From Streptomyces chartreusis (lineage in GTDB: Bacteria; Actinomycetota; Actinomycetes; Streptomycetales; Streptomycetaceae), in contig NZ_CP023689.1 of the NCBI RefSeq assembly GCF_008704715.1, forward strand, positions 4,898,001 to 4,962,000: DNA of 64,000 bases. Reading direction: 5' to 3'. The translations under genes were made by a program, and so were the position numbers. Shown here one piece after another: positions 44,898-56,534 of this stretch. The number at the start of each line of letters is the position of its first letter. Position 1 is the stretch's first letter. The notes under the pieces were generated by a model, which had not been told where the DNA came from, searched no databases, and worked only from the letters and a program-made list of their open reading frames with translations.

Positions 44898-45251
44898 CTA
44901 CGGACGCCGCGGGCCCAGGATGCAGAACTCGTTGCCCTCGGGGTCTGCCATGACGACCCAGGGCTGCACGCCCTGGCCGATGTCGACGCGCTTGGCGCCG
45001 TGCGCCTCCAGGCGGGCCACCTCGGCGTCCTGGTCGTCGGGCCGGAAGTCGAGATGCAGCCGGCTCTTGCTCTGCTTGGCCTCGTCGAGCCGTACGAAGT
45101 CCAGTCCCGGCATGCGATCCGGCGCCGGACGGATCTCGAACTCGTCGTCGGAGGAGTGGACCACGACCCAGCCCAGAGCCTCGGCCCACCACTGCCCGAG
45201 CGCCGCCGGATCCTCCGAGTGCACGATTACCTGTTCCCATTCCAAGGTCAT
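44898..45251 (-). CDS. VOC family protein (glyoxalase-like)
   Basis: A 117-residue vicinal-oxygen-chelate protein, MTLEWEQVIVHSEDPAALGQWW at the start, with a second betaalphabeta-beta unit containing HLDFRPDDQDAEVARLEAHGA. Metal ligands could be H and E residues of the fold, but no definite set can be assigned. Function (dioxygenase, bleomycin-type resistance, or epimerase) cannot be chosen from sequence. Confidence 0.75.
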   Translation of the reverse strand: MTLEWEQVIVHSEDPAALGQWWAEALGWVVVHSSDDEFEIRPAPDRMPGLDFVRLDEAKQSKSRLHLDFRPDDQDAEVARLEAHGAKRVDIGQGVQPWVVMADPEGNEFCILGPRRP

Positions 45252-45300
45252 CCGCAGAGCTTAGATCTGCGAGAGCTTCGGAAACAGGCCACCGAATACA

Positions 45301-45334
45301 GAAGAACCCCAGCCGTGACCGGCTGGGGTTCTTC
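45301..45334 (-). terminator. terminator of tRNA-Ile
   Basis: A perfect 14-bp stem (GAAGAACCCCAGCC and complement) with a 6-nt loop, 6 bp after the tRNA on the minus strand. Confidence 0.85.
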
Positions 45335-45340
45335 TCGATG

Positions 45341-45414
45341 TGGGGCTAACAGGATTTGAACCTGTGGCCTCATCCTTATCAGGGATGCGCTCTAACCAAC
45401 TGAGCTATAGCCCC
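45341..45414 (-). tRNA. tRNA-Ile (anticodon GAT)
   Basis: A 74-nt cloverleaf with acceptor GGGGCTA/TAGCCCC, D-arm GCTCAGTTGGTTAGAGC, anticodon loop CTGATAA and T-arm ACAGGTTCAAATCCTGT. The CCA end is not encoded. It is just downstream of the gyrase cluster, as in other streptomycetes. Confidence 0.96.
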
Positions 45415-45560
45415 GCCGCGCTCTGCGGTGTGTGTCCCGCGCGCTGACTCCTGAAGATTAGCGCACGACGCGGGCAGTCCCAAAATCGGTTGTCGGGGGA
45501 CCGTCAGGAGAGGTTTGGAACCGCCTCCCGACGGCAACCGTCAACCGGCCTCGGCGAACC

Positions 45561-46346
45561 TCACTCGTCCTCTGCGAGCGTCAGCTCGACACCGCCCACG
45601 AAGCCGGCAGAGAGGTTGTAGATGAACGCGCCGAGCGTCGCCAGCGCCGTCGCCAGGACGACGTCGATGACCGCGATGATCGACGTGAACATCAGGACGT
45701 GCGGCAGCGACAGGAACGACTGGAGGTCGAAGCCGTTCGACTCGTTCGAGCCGGTCGCCTCGGAGATCGTGCCGCCGACCGTCGAGAAGACGCCCATCGC
45801 GTCCATGACCATCCACAGCACCGCGGACGCGACGATCGTGCAGATGCCCAGCGCGATGGAGAGCAGGAAGCTGACCTTCATCACCGACCACGGGTCGGCC
45901 TTGGCCACCCGCAGCCGCGCCTTGCGCGTGCGCGGCGTCGTACGCGCGCCCGTGCGGGGCCGGCGCACCCCGCCCGCCGGAGCGCCCGTCTGGTACGCCT
46001 GCGGCGGGTGGTAGGGCCCTGCGGCCTGCTGCGACTGCCGTTCCCCGGGCAGCGGCGATCCGGGGGCCGCCTGCTGCGCTCCCGCGGGCTGGGGCTGCGG
46101 CTGGGCGCCCGGAGCCCCGGCCGCGTACTGCTGGGCCTGCGGGCCTCGGGTGTCCGTCACGGTTCCCCCCTGGGATCCGGGTGCGTCGGGCGCGGGAGCG
46201 CCCTTCGCCGGCGACTTGATCGCTTTCAGCTGCGTGGTGTGCGTGTCCGTCGCAGGCGCGGCGGAGCCACGGCCGCCGCCCGTCTCCGAACCGGCCGTAG
46301 AACCGGTCGAGGTACCGGACGATCCGGCGCCCGTGGCTCCGCTCAC
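45561..46346 (-). CDS. DUF3566 family membrane protein
   Basis: A 261-residue protein. The first about 140 residues are low-complexity (Gly/Ser/Thr, then Gln/Ala/Pro-rich). A DUF3566 domain follows, with two membrane helices (about 155-180 and 215-240), and VAKADPWSVMKVSFLLSIALG as the conserved entry. The tail is acidic. It lies 18 bp after gyrA and is probably co-transcribed with it; DUF3566 genes beside gyrA are widely conserved in actinobacteria. The GTG start follows GAGGAGAG. Confidence 0.88.
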   Translation of the reverse strand: MSGATGAGSSGTSTGSTAGSETGGGRGSAAPATDTHTTQLKAIKSPAKGAPAPDAPGSQGGTVTDTRGPQAQQYAAGAPGAQPQPQPAGAQQAAPGSPLPGERQSQQAAGPYHPPQAYQTGAPAGGVRRPRTGARTTPRTRKARLRVAKADPWSVMKVSFLLSIALGICTIVASAVLWMVMDAMGVFSTVGGTISEATGSNESNGFDLQSFLSLPHVLMFTSIIAVIDVVLATALATLGAFIYNLSAGFVGGVELTLAEDE

Positions 46347-46364
46347 GATGACTCTCTCCTCGTG

Positions 46365-48950
<2,586 letters not shown>

Positions 48951-48992
48951 TGCTGGTGAAGATCCTTCCTGGTGCGGTCAGCTGAGACCGAC

Positions 48993-51053
48993 TCAGATGT
49001 CGAGGAAGCGGACGTCCTTGGCGTTGCGCTGGATGAACTGGCGGCGTGCCTCGACGTCCTCGCCCATGAGGACCGAGAACAGGTCGTCGGCCTGGGCGGC
49101 GTCGTCGAGGGTGACCTGGCCGAGGACGCGGTGCTCCTGGTCCATGGTCGTGATGCGCAGCTCCTCGGCGTTCATCTCGCCCAGACCCTTGAAGCGCTGG
49201 ATCGAGTCCTCGCGGACACGCTTGCCGCGCTGACGGCCCATCTCCAGGAGCGCGTCGCGCTCGCGGTCGGAGTACGCGTACTCGACCTCGTCCCGGCCCC
49301 ACTTGATCTTGTAGAGCGGGGGACGGGACAGGAACACGTGCCCGGCCTCGACCAGCGGCCGCATGAAGCGGAACAGGAAGGTCAGCAGCAGGGTGTTGAT
49401 GTGCTGGCCGTCGACGTCGGCGTCCGCCATCAGGATGATCTTGTGATAGCGGAGCTTCTCGATGTCGAAGTCCTCGTGCACACCCGTGCCGAAGGCCGAG
49501 ATCAGCGCCTGGATCTCCTGGTTCTGGAGGATCTTGTCGATCCGCGCCTTCTCGACGTTGAGGATCTTGCCTCGGATCGGGAGGATCGCCTGGTACTGCG
49601 GGTTGCGGCCGGACTTGGCCGAGCCGCCGGCGGAGTCACCCTCGACGATGAAGATCTCGCACTTGGTGGGGTCGTTCGACTGGCAGTCGGAGAGCTTGCC
49701 GGGGAGCGAGGCGCTCTCCAGCAGCCCCTTGCGGCGGGTCAGGTCGCGGGCCTTGCGGGCCGCCACGCGCGCGGTGGCCGCCTGGATGCCCTTGCGGATG
49801 ATGTCCGCCGCCTCGTTCGGGTTGCGGTCCAGCCAGTCGTTGAGGTGCTCGTAGACCGCCTTCTGCACGAAGGTCTTGGCCTCCGTGTTGCCCAGCTTGG
49901 TCTTCGTCTGGCCCTCGAACTGCGGCTCGCTCAGCTTCACCGAGATGATCGCCGTCAGACCCTCGCGGATGTCGTCACCCGTGAGGTTGTCGTCCTTCTC
50001 GCGCAGCAGCTTCTTGTCGCGCGCGTACTTGTTGATCAGGTTGGTGAGCGCCGCGCGGAAGCCCTCTTCGTGGGTACCGCCCTCGTGCGTGTGGATGATG
50101 TTGGCGAAGGAGTACACGCCCTCGCTGTAGCCGCTGTTCCACTGCATGGCGACTTCGAGGGAGAGGGCCTTGTCCTTGTCCTCGGCCTCGAGGTCGATCA
50201 CCGACGGATGCACCACGTCGCCCTTGCGGGAGTTGAGGTACTTCACGAAGTCGACGATGCCGCCTTCGTAGTGGTACGTGACCTTCTTGACCTCGGCGGT
50301 CTCGTCCGCACCGGCCTCGTCCGCACCGGACGTGGCCTTCGCCGACTCGCGCTCGTCAGTGAGTTTGATCGTCAAACCCTTGTTGAGGAACGCCATCTCC
50401 TGGAAGCGCCGCGAGAGCGTCTCGAAGGAGTAGTCGGTGGTCTCGAAGATGTCGGCGTCGGCCCAGAAGGTGACCGACGTGCCCGTCTCCTCGGTCGCCT
50501 CGTGCTGGGCGAGCGGGGCCGTGGGGACGCCCATCTTGTAGTCCTGCGTCCAGCGGTGGCCGTCGGTCCTGACCTCGACCGCGACCTTCGAGGACAGCGC
50601 GTTCACGACGGAGACACCCACGCCGTGCAGACCACCGGAGACCGCGTAGCCGCCGCCGCCGAACTTGCCGCCCGCGTGCAGCACGGTCAGCACGACCTCG
50701 AGCGCCGGCTTGTTCTCGGAGGGGACGATGCCCACCGGGATGCCGCGGCCGTTGTCGACGACGCGCACACCGCCGTCGGGGAGGATCGTGATCTCGATGG
50801 TGTCCGCGTGGCCGGCCAGCGCCTCGTCGACGGAGTTGTCCACCACCTCGTACACGAGGTGGTGGAGGCCGCGCTCGCCGGTCGAACCGATGTACATACC
50901 GGGTCGCTTGCGAACCGCGTCCAGACCCTCGAGGACGGTGATGGCGCTGGCGTCGTACGAGGCGGTGACCTCGCTGCTCGACGAGGTCACCGCGCTGTTG
51001 GCGCCGGCGTCGGTGGACGGGATGTTCTCGTTGGGGTTGCCGGAATCGGCCAC
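48993..51053 (-). CDS. gyrB: DNA gyrase subunit B
   Basis: A 686-residue ATPase subunit with the GHKL domain (EVVDNSVDEALAGHAD, GRGIPVGI, GLHGVGVSVVNALS), a transducer, and a TOPRIM domain (EGDSAGGSAKSGR, then DADVDGQHI) that binds Mg2+ for cleavage. The novobiocin-binding loop looks standard. The GTG start follows AAAGGG, giving a protein of the usual Streptomyces length. Upstream is a 0.5-kb region of no coding potential, probably the gyrBA promoter. Confidence 0.98.
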   Translation of the reverse strand: MADSGNPNENIPSTDAGANSAVTSSSSEVTASYDASAITVLEGLDAVRKRPGMYIGSTGERGLHHLVYEVVDNSVDEALAGHADTIEITILPDGGVRVVDNGRGIPVGIVPSENKPALEVVLTVLHAGGKFGGGGYAVSGGLHGVGVSVVNALSSKVAVEVRTDGHRWTQDYKMGVPTAPLAQHEATEETGTSVTFWADADIFETTDYSFETLSRRFQEMAFLNKGLTIKLTDERESAKATSGADEAGADETAEVKKVTYHYEGGIVDFVKYLNSRKGDVVHPSVIDLEAEDKDKALSLEVAMQWNSGYSEGVYSFANIIHTHEGGTHEEGFRAALTNLINKYARDKKLLREKDDNLTGDDIREGLTAIISVKLSEPQFEGQTKTKLGNTEAKTFVQKAVYEHLNDWLDRNPNEAADIIRKGIQAATARVAARKARDLTRRKGLLESASLPGKLSDCQSNDPTKCEIFIVEGDSAGGSAKSGRNPQYQAILPIRGKILNVEKARIDKILQNQEIQALISAFGTGVHEDFDIEKLRYHKIILMADADVDGQHINTLLLTFLFRFMRPLVEAGHVFLSRPPLYKIKWGRDEVEYAYSDRERDALLEMGRQRGKRVREDSIQRFKGLGEMNAEELRITTMDQEHRVLGQVTLDDAAQADDLFSVLMGEDVEARRQFIQRNAKDVRFLDI

Positions 51054-51561
51054 GAAGCGCCCTTTCTGGCACAGCACGAGCCAGGCTCGTCGGCGGGTTG
51101 CCGGAGCGGCTGCGGCATGTTGCGTTGGTAAGCCTTGATCAGCGTTGCTCAGCTTTTCCCGGACGGTCCCCACGATTGGGGCGGGATTGGGCTCCAGTCT
51201 ACCGGTAGCGCCGACAGTGATGGGGGTTTGCCGGTACCTGAGTCCGCATGTGCCGCCCTGAACCTGCCTCTTCCGACTCCCGATATACGGATGGGGGCTC
51301 AAAGAGGCTCACAGAGCCACTCAGCGCTTCCGGCCGTCAACCCTTTGCTACTTAGGAGTCAGGTCGCGATTCGCAACCGCGTGCGGTCGTACGAGGAGGG
51401 GCTCGTCGGCGCCGTTTCGTGACCGGCGACGGCCACTGATGTGATGTCGGTCACTTGTGGCCGACGGGGCCCTCGGGGCTGCTGTTACGGGGGTTCCGGG
51501 GCCGTCGGCGAGGGGTTCCGGCCGCGCGGAGAGGGCCATCAAGCGCCGTCGGCCGGCCCGC
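51054..51561. other. gyrB upstream region
   Basis: 508 bp between gyrB and dciA with no supported gene. It includes a T/C/A-poor stretch and probably the gyrBA promoter, which in Streptomyces responds to DNA supercoiling. I could not place -10 and -35 elements reliably. Confidence 0.5.
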
Positions 51562-52113
51562 TCATCCGTACGTGTCGCCCGGCCCCGTGCTGCCGGGAGC
51601 GCGCAGTGGGCCGTAGCGGCGGGCCGGGCCGCCGGGGCCGTTGACCTTGATGTGCCGTACCGCGCCATGGCCGAGGTCCTCGTTGAGGCGGGCGACCAGA
51701 GTCGGGGCGAGCAGCCGCAGGTTCGTCGCCCAGGCCGTCGAGTCGCAGCGCACGACCAGGACCCGCTCGTCCTCGTCGTACTTCTCCGGCACACAGTGCT
51801 TGGCGACGTCGTCGCCGACGATCTGCGGCCAGCGGCCCATCACACCGCCCACCGCGGCCGGCGTCTCCCAGCCCCGCTCGCTGATCAGGCGGTTGATGGC
51901 GGAGCCGAGTGCCATGGGGTCGCGGCCGTCGGCGCGCGCGCCGGAGCGCAGCCCACCGCCGCGCCGTGCCTGCTTCTTCTGCTGCGCCGCGTCCCCCCGC
52001 GCGCGTGCCTGTTCCTTGGCCGCCCTGAGCGCCACGCGCGCGAGGTCGACGCCGGAGGGCTCGGGAGCCTTCTTGGGGGCGTCGGGGGCGTTCTCGAACG
52101 GGTTCTCGCTCAT
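51562..52113 (-). CDS. dciA: DUF721/DciA family protein (putative replicative helicase operator)
   Basis: A 183-residue DUF721 protein. The conserved part (about 68-155) has GSAINRLISERGWETPAAVGGVMGRWPQIVGDDVAKH and LVVRCDSTAWATNLRLLAPTLVARLN, the KH-like DciA domain; flanks are disordered and charged. DciA loads or operates the DnaB helicase in bacteria lacking DnaC/DnaI, as in actinobacteria. It is coupled to recF by an ATGA overlap and sits 3 kb from oriC, a fitting place for a replication factor. Confidence 0.88.
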   Translation of the reverse strand: MSENPFENAPDAPKKAPEPSGVDLARVALRAAKEQARARGDAAQQKKQARRGGGLRSGARADGRDPMALGSAINRLISERGWETPAAVGGVMGRWPQIVGDDVAKHCVPEKYDEDERVLVVRCDSTAWATNLRLLAPTLVARLNEDLGHGAVRHIKVNGPGGPARRYGPLRAPGSTGPGDTYG

Positions 52114-53231
52114 ACGCGCTCCACCGTCCCCTCGGACACCGAGTAGCGCGCCCCCGCCAGCACGTGCGGGACGTCGTCGTCGACCGCGGCCGTCACCAGG
52201 ACCTGCTCGCCGGGCGCGACCAGCTCGGCCAGCCGCTCACGGCGCCTGGCGTCCAGTTCGGCGAACACGTCGTCGAGGACCAGCACCGGTTCGTTGCCCT
52301 CGGCCCTGAGCAGGTCGTAGGACGCGAGGCGCAGGGCCAGCGCGTAGGACCAGGACTCGCCGTGCGAGGCGTAGCCCTTGGCGGGCAACTGACCGAGCTT
52401 GAGCAGCAGATCGTCGCGGTGCGGGCCCACGAGCGTGACCCCGCGCTCGATCTCCTGCTTGCGGGCCTCGGCGAGGGCCACCATCAGCTGCTCGTAGAGG
52501 TCCTCGCGCGTGAGCGCCTCGCCGGGAGCCGACGGCTTGTAGTCCAGGGCGACGGGGCCGCCGCCGGGGGCCAGCTGCTCGTACGCCTTGTCGGCCAGCG
52601 GCTGGATCGTCGCGATCAGGTCCAGGCGCTGGGCGAGCAACTCGGCGCCGGCGCGCGCGAGGTGCTGGTCCCAGACGTCGAGGGTGGACAGGTCCATCGA
52701 GCGGCCGCCGTGCCGGCGGGCCAGCGCGGCCGACTTCAGCAGGGTGTTGCGCTGCTTGAGGACGCGCTCGTAGTCGGAGCGCACGCCCGCCATGCGCGGG
52801 GAGCGGGCGGTGATCAGCTCGTCGAGGAAGCGGCGCCGCTCGCCCGGGTCGCCCTTGACCAGGGCGAGATCCTCCGGCGCGAACAGCACGGTCCGTACGA
52901 TGCCGAGTACGTCACGGGGTCTGACCTGCGAGGACCTGTTGATCCTGGCCCGGTTGGCCTTGCCCGGGTTCAGCTCCAGCTCGACCAGCTGCTGCCGGTC
53001 GCCCTGGCGGACCTGCGCCCGGATGACCGCCCGGTCGGCGCCCATGCGGACGAGGGGGGTGTCGGAGGCGACGCGGTGGCTGCCGAGGGTGGCGAGATAG
53101 CCGACGGCTTCGACGAGGTTCGTCTTGCCCTGGCCGTTGGGGCCGACGAAGGCGGTGACGCCCGCATCGAGCGGGACTTCGACGCCGGCGTACGAGCGGA
53201 AGTCGGCCAGCGACAGATGCGTGACGTGCAT
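52110..53231 (-). CDS. recF: DNA replication and repair protein RecF
   Basis: A 373-residue SMC-like ATPase with Walker A GPNGQGKTN (30-38), a Walker B region with VLVLDDVFAELDARRRERL, and an ABC-type signature. RecF loads RecA at gaps and supports replication restart. ATG start. The 3' end overlaps dciA (ATGA). Between it and gnd lie two DnaA boxes. Confidence 0.96.
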   Translation of the reverse strand: MHVTHLSLADFRSYAGVEVPLDAGVTAFVGPNGQGKTNLVEAVGYLATLGSHRVASDTPLVRMGADRAVIRAQVRQGDRQQLVELELNPGKANRARINRSSQVRPRDVLGIVRTVLFAPEDLALVKGDPGERRRFLDELITARSPRMAGVRSDYERVLKQRNTLLKSAALARRHGGRSMDLSTLDVWDQHLARAGAELLAQRLDLIATIQPLADKAYEQLAPGGGPVALDYKPSAPGEALTREDLYEQLMVALAEARKQEIERGVTLVGPHRDDLLLKLGQLPAKGYASHGESWSYALALRLASYDLLRAEGNEPVLVLDDVFAELDARRRERLAELVAPGEQVLVTAAVDDDVPHVLAGARYSVSEGTVERV

Positions 53232-53277
53232 GGTCGTTCGCCGACCTCCCCCAACGTGTGGTTGAACCGTCCCCAGT

Positions 53278-53336
53278 TGTGGACAACCGGGCCACCCCCC
53301 GAGGGTGCCAGGTCGGCATCCCCAGGGTGTGGATTA
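53278..53336. promoter_or_regulatory. DnaA boxes upstream of recF
   Basis: A perfect TTGTCCACA on the minus strand (TGTGGACAA, 53278-53286) and a near match (TGTGGATTA, 53328-53336). They lie between recF and gnd, which are both on the minus strand. Confidence 0.65.
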
Positions 53337-53388
53337 CTTGTTCTCGTTTCTCGGTCTTGTCGTGCTCGGCCCGGCCGCGCCGAGCGGG

Positions 53389-54264
53389 CTACTTCTTCTC
53401 CACCGCGTGGCCGCCGAACTGGTTCCGCAGCGCCGCGATCATCTTCATCTGCGGCGAGTCGTCCTGGCGGGACGCGAACCGCGCGAACAGCGACGCGGTG
53501 ATCGCCGGCAGCGGCACCGCGTGGTCGATGGCGGCTTCCACAGTCCAGCGTCCCTCACCGGAGTCCTGTGCAAAACCCCTGAGCCTGTCGAGGTGCTCGT
53601 CCTCGTCGAGGGCGTTCACCGCGAGGTCCAGGAGCCAGGAGCGGATGACCGTGCCCTCCTGCCAGGAGCGGAAGACCTCCCGGACGTCGGTCACGGAGTC
53701 GACCTTCTCCAGCAGCTCCCAGCCCTCGGCGTAGGCCTGCATCATCGCGTACTCGATGCCGTTGTGGACCATCTTCGCGAAGTGGCCGGCGCCCACCTTG
53801 CCGGCGTGCACGGCACCGAAGTCGCCCTCCGGCTTGAGGGCGTCGAAGAAGGGCTGCACCTTGGCGACGTTCTCCGCGTCACCGCCGTACATCAGCGCGT
53901 AGCCGTTCTCCAGGCCCCAGACGCCGCCGGAGACGCCGCAGTCGACGAAGCCGATGCCCTTGGCCGCGAGCTCCTCGGCGTGCCGCTCGTCGTCCGTCCA
54001 GCGGGAGTTCCCGCCGTCGACGACGACGTCACCGGGCTCGAGGAGCTCGGCGAGCTCGTCGATCGTCGACTGGGTCGCGGCGCCGGCCGGGACCATCACC
54101 CAGATCACGCGCGGGCCGGGGAGCTTGCCCACAAGCTCTTCCAGGCTGTGGACATCCGCGAGGTCCTGGTTGCGGTCGTATCCGACGACGGTGTGGCCCG
54201 CGCGGCGTATCCGCTCGCGCATGTTGCCGCCCATCTTGCCGAGGCCGACGAGACCGAGCTCCAT
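53389..54264 (-). CDS. gnd: 6-phosphogluconate dehydrogenase (GntZ/YqeC type)
   Basis: A 291-residue decarboxylating dehydrogenase of the shorter type. The Rossmann motif GLGKMGGNM (8-16), the substrate motif DGGNSRW and the catalytic region GHFAKMVHNGIEYAMMQ are intact. It converts 6-phosphogluconate to ribulose 5-phosphate with NAD(P)H formation. The ATG at 54264 follows AAGGAAC. A gnd gene between recF and dnaN is a known Streptomyces arrangement. Confidence 0.93.
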   Translation of the reverse strand: MELGLVGLGKMGGNMRERIRRAGHTVVGYDRNQDLADVHSLEELVGKLPGPRVIWVMVPAGAATQSTIDELAELLEPGDVVVDGGNSRWTDDERHAEELAAKGIGFVDCGVSGGVWGLENGYALMYGGDAENVAKVQPFFDALKPEGDFGAVHAGKVGAGHFAKMVHNGIEYAMMQAYAEGWELLEKVDSVTDVREVFRSWQEGTVIRSWLLDLAVNALDEDEHLDRLRGFAQDSGEGRWTVEAAIDHAVPLPAITASLFARFASRQDDSPQMKMIAALRNQFGGHAVEKK

Positions 54265-54414
54265 CAGTTGTTCCTTAGGTTGCTGTGGCGTGTGAGGCAC
54301 CTGCGTGCCCACGCCAGAGCCTAAACCCGGACGCACGCGCACATCCGTGGGCATACGCGCTCATACGTACGCCCTCACCTGCGGCTTCTCCGAAGGACCT
54401 CCGGAGCGGTCCGG

Positions 54415-54521
54415 TGATCCACAGCCCCGCCGGGACTGTGGAGGAAGGTCCGCGCCGAGCACCCGTCTCCGGACGAGCCGACGGCCGGGAAATCCACGGA
54501 TTCCCCGGCCGCTGTGGACAA
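54415..54521. promoter_or_regulatory. DnaA boxes and stem-loop in the dnaN-gnd gap
   Basis: Candidate boxes are TGATCCACA (54415-54423), TGTGGAGGA (54437-54445, weak) and a perfect TGTGGACAA (54513-54521) beside the dnaN stop. TCCACAG (54418-54424) pairs with CTGTGGA (54436-54442), a 7-bp stem that may end the dnaN transcript. Confidence 0.55.
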
Positions 54522-54523
54522 CG

Positions 54524-55654
54524 TCAGCCGCTCAGGCGCACCGGCATGATCAGGTACTTGTAGGCCTCGTCCGCCTCGGCGTCCAGCGCGGGCTTGCCGC
54601 TGAGCAGCGCGGGCTTGGTGGACGTGGTGAACGACAGCTGGGCCACCGGGGAGTCGATGGCGCTCAGGCCGTCCAGCAGGAACGTCGGGTTGAAGGCGAT
54701 CGAGATGTCGTCGCCCTCCAGCTGGGCGTCGACCCTTTCCACAGCCTGTGCGTCGTCGCTGGAGCCGGCCTCCAGGATCAGCACGCCCTGCTCGAAGCTG
54801 AGCCGCACCGGGGTGTTCCGCTCGGCGACCAGGGCCACACGCTTGACGGCCTCCACGAAGGGGGCGGTCTCGATCACGGCGACGGAGTTGAACTCGGTCG
54901 GGAACAGCGTGCGGTACTTCGGGAGGTCACCCTCCAGCAGGCGGGTCGTCGTACGGCGGCCCGCGCCCTCGAAGCCGATCAGGCCCTCTCCGGCGCCGGA
55001 GCCCGAGAGCGCCAGCGTGACGCTGTCGCCGCTGGTCAGCGCCTTGGCGGTGTCCAGGAGCGTCTTGGCGGGGACCAGGGCGACCGCGGAGGCCTCCGGG
55101 TTCTCCGGCTTCCACAGGAACTCGCGGACCGCGAAGCGGTAGCGGTCGGTGGAGGCCAGGGTGACGGTGTCGCCCTCGATCTCGATGCGCACACCGGTCA
55201 GGACGGGCAGCGTGTCGTCACGGCCGGCGGCGATGGCGACCTGGGAGGCCGCCGAGGCGAAGACCTCACCGGGGACGGTGCCCGTGGCGGTCGGCATCTG
55301 CGGCAGGGCCGGGTACTCCTCCACAGGCAGGGTGTGGAGTGTGAATCGCGAGGAGCCGCAGACCACGGTCGCCCGTACACCGTCTGTGGAGATCTCCACC
55401 GGGCGGTTGGGCAGAGCGCGGCAGATGTCGGCGAGCAGCCGGCCGGAGACGAGGACCGTGCCCTCCTCCTCGACCTCGGCCTCGACGCTGACGCGAGCGG
55501 AGACCTCGTAGTCGAAGCTCGACAGGCTCAGCTGACCGTCGTCGGCCTTCAGCAGGAGGCCGGCGAGGACAGGCGCCGGCGGACGGGCCGGGAGGCTGCG
55601 TGCCGCCCAGGCCACGGCCTCCGCGAGTACGTCGCGTTCCACCCGGATCTTCAC
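54524..55654 (-). CDS. dnaN: DNA polymerase III beta subunit (sliding clamp)
   Basis: A 376-residue clamp with three repeated DNA-encircling domains, each with the usual beta-strand pattern. The N-terminus MKIRVERDVLAEAVAWAARSL and the C-terminal hydrophobic-pocket region KYLIMPVRLSG are typical. It holds the replicase on DNA. GTG start with AGGAGG 8 bp upstream; the longer upstream frame is not conserved. It points away from oriC on the leading strand. Confidence 0.97.
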   Translation of the reverse strand: MKIRVERDVLAEAVAWAARSLPARPPAPVLAGLLLKADDGQLSLSSFDYEVSARVSVEAEVEEEGTVLVSGRLLADICRALPNRPVEISTDGVRATVVCGSSRFTLHTLPVEEYPALPQMPTATGTVPGEVFASAASQVAIAAGRDDTLPVLTGVRIEIEGDTVTLASTDRYRFAVREFLWKPENPEASAVALVPAKTLLDTAKALTSGDSVTLALSGSGAGEGLIGFEGAGRRTTTRLLEGDLPKYRTLFPTEFNSVAVIETAPFVEAVKRVALVAERNTPVRLSFEQGVLILEAGSSDDAQAVERVDAQLEGDDISIAFNPTFLLDGLSAIDSPVAQLSFTTSTKPALLSGKPALDAEADEAYKYLIMPVRLSG

Positions 55655-56534
55655 TGTTGCCGCCTCCTGCTGTTGCCGGCGCTTCTCGGCCTGCCTGGCT
55701 TCGTCGTCTGTCTCGGTGTCGTCGGCCCCAGTGAGGGGAAGGACACCGGGAACAGTCTGACGCACCCCACTGACAGTAGGTGCCTCTCGGGGTCAAGTCG
55801 TGACGAGGGGCAGCCGGGAGCCGGACAGCGAGTTGTGCACAGGGCCCTCTTCGAAACGGATTCCCAGCTCTCTCTAGTTGGGAGTAGTAGTAGGGCCTGT
55901 GGATACCGTGGATAACCACGTTTTCCCAGCTCAGAGCAGAGATTTTGTCCACCGGCCCTGTGGGCGACGGCAGTGGACAACCGGGTGTTTCTGTGGAGAA
56001 CGGAAAGTTCTGCACACCCCATGCACAGCCTGGGCCGACTTCTCCCCAGTGCCGTCCCCAGCTTTACCCACCTTTCCCACAGGCCAACCCGGCACCTTTG
56101 TGTGACGCCTTTCACTCGACCCGGTGAGGAGGCGCGTCGCGTTGCCGAACAGTGGACAGCGGTGTGGAGAAGCTGGGGATCGCTGGGGACAACTGGCCCC
56201 AGCCTGTGGGTTGTCGGTGGACAACTTCATGCACAGCCTGTGGATCTTTTCGCTGTCCACAGTCTGTGGAGATCGTTCGTCCACGAATCCACAAGCAGTT
56301 GACCTGGTCCGATCGTCCTTCAACAGGGGCGGCTGTGGACACAGTCTGGACAACTTCCCAGTCCCCAGGGTGTGGACGCCAGAAAGTCACCGAATCTGTG
56401 GAGAGTGGCCGTAACCCGGCAGGTATTCGAACAGCCGCCGTCCGCGGCATGACGAAGGGCGCCCCGGGATTTCGTCCCGAAGCGCCCTCAGTGACGTACG
56501 AACGGGCCTCGCGGCCCTGTGCCGGCCTGCTCGG
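55655..56534. other. chromosomal replication origin oriC
   Basis: The 880-bp gap between dnaN and dnaA contains about 20 candidate DnaA boxes in both orientations. Examples: TGTGGATAC (55898), CGTGGATAA (55907), TTGTCCACC (55945), TGTGGAGAA (55992, 56163), AGTGGACAA (55972), TGTGGATCT (56239), CTGTCCACA (56253), TGTGGAGAT (56265), TGTGGACAC (56334) and TGTGGACGC (56371). Box spacing is tight, with two groups around 55890-56000 and 56150-56405. Gene order dnaA-oriC-dnaN and size match the Streptomyces origin. DnaA melts DNA here to start bidirectional replication. Confidence 0.97.
56456..56488 (-). terminator. terminator of dnaA
   Basis: AGGGCGC pairs with GCGCCCT across an inner GGGA/TCCC stem, 47 bp after the dnaA stop on the minus strand. 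Confidence 0.65.
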
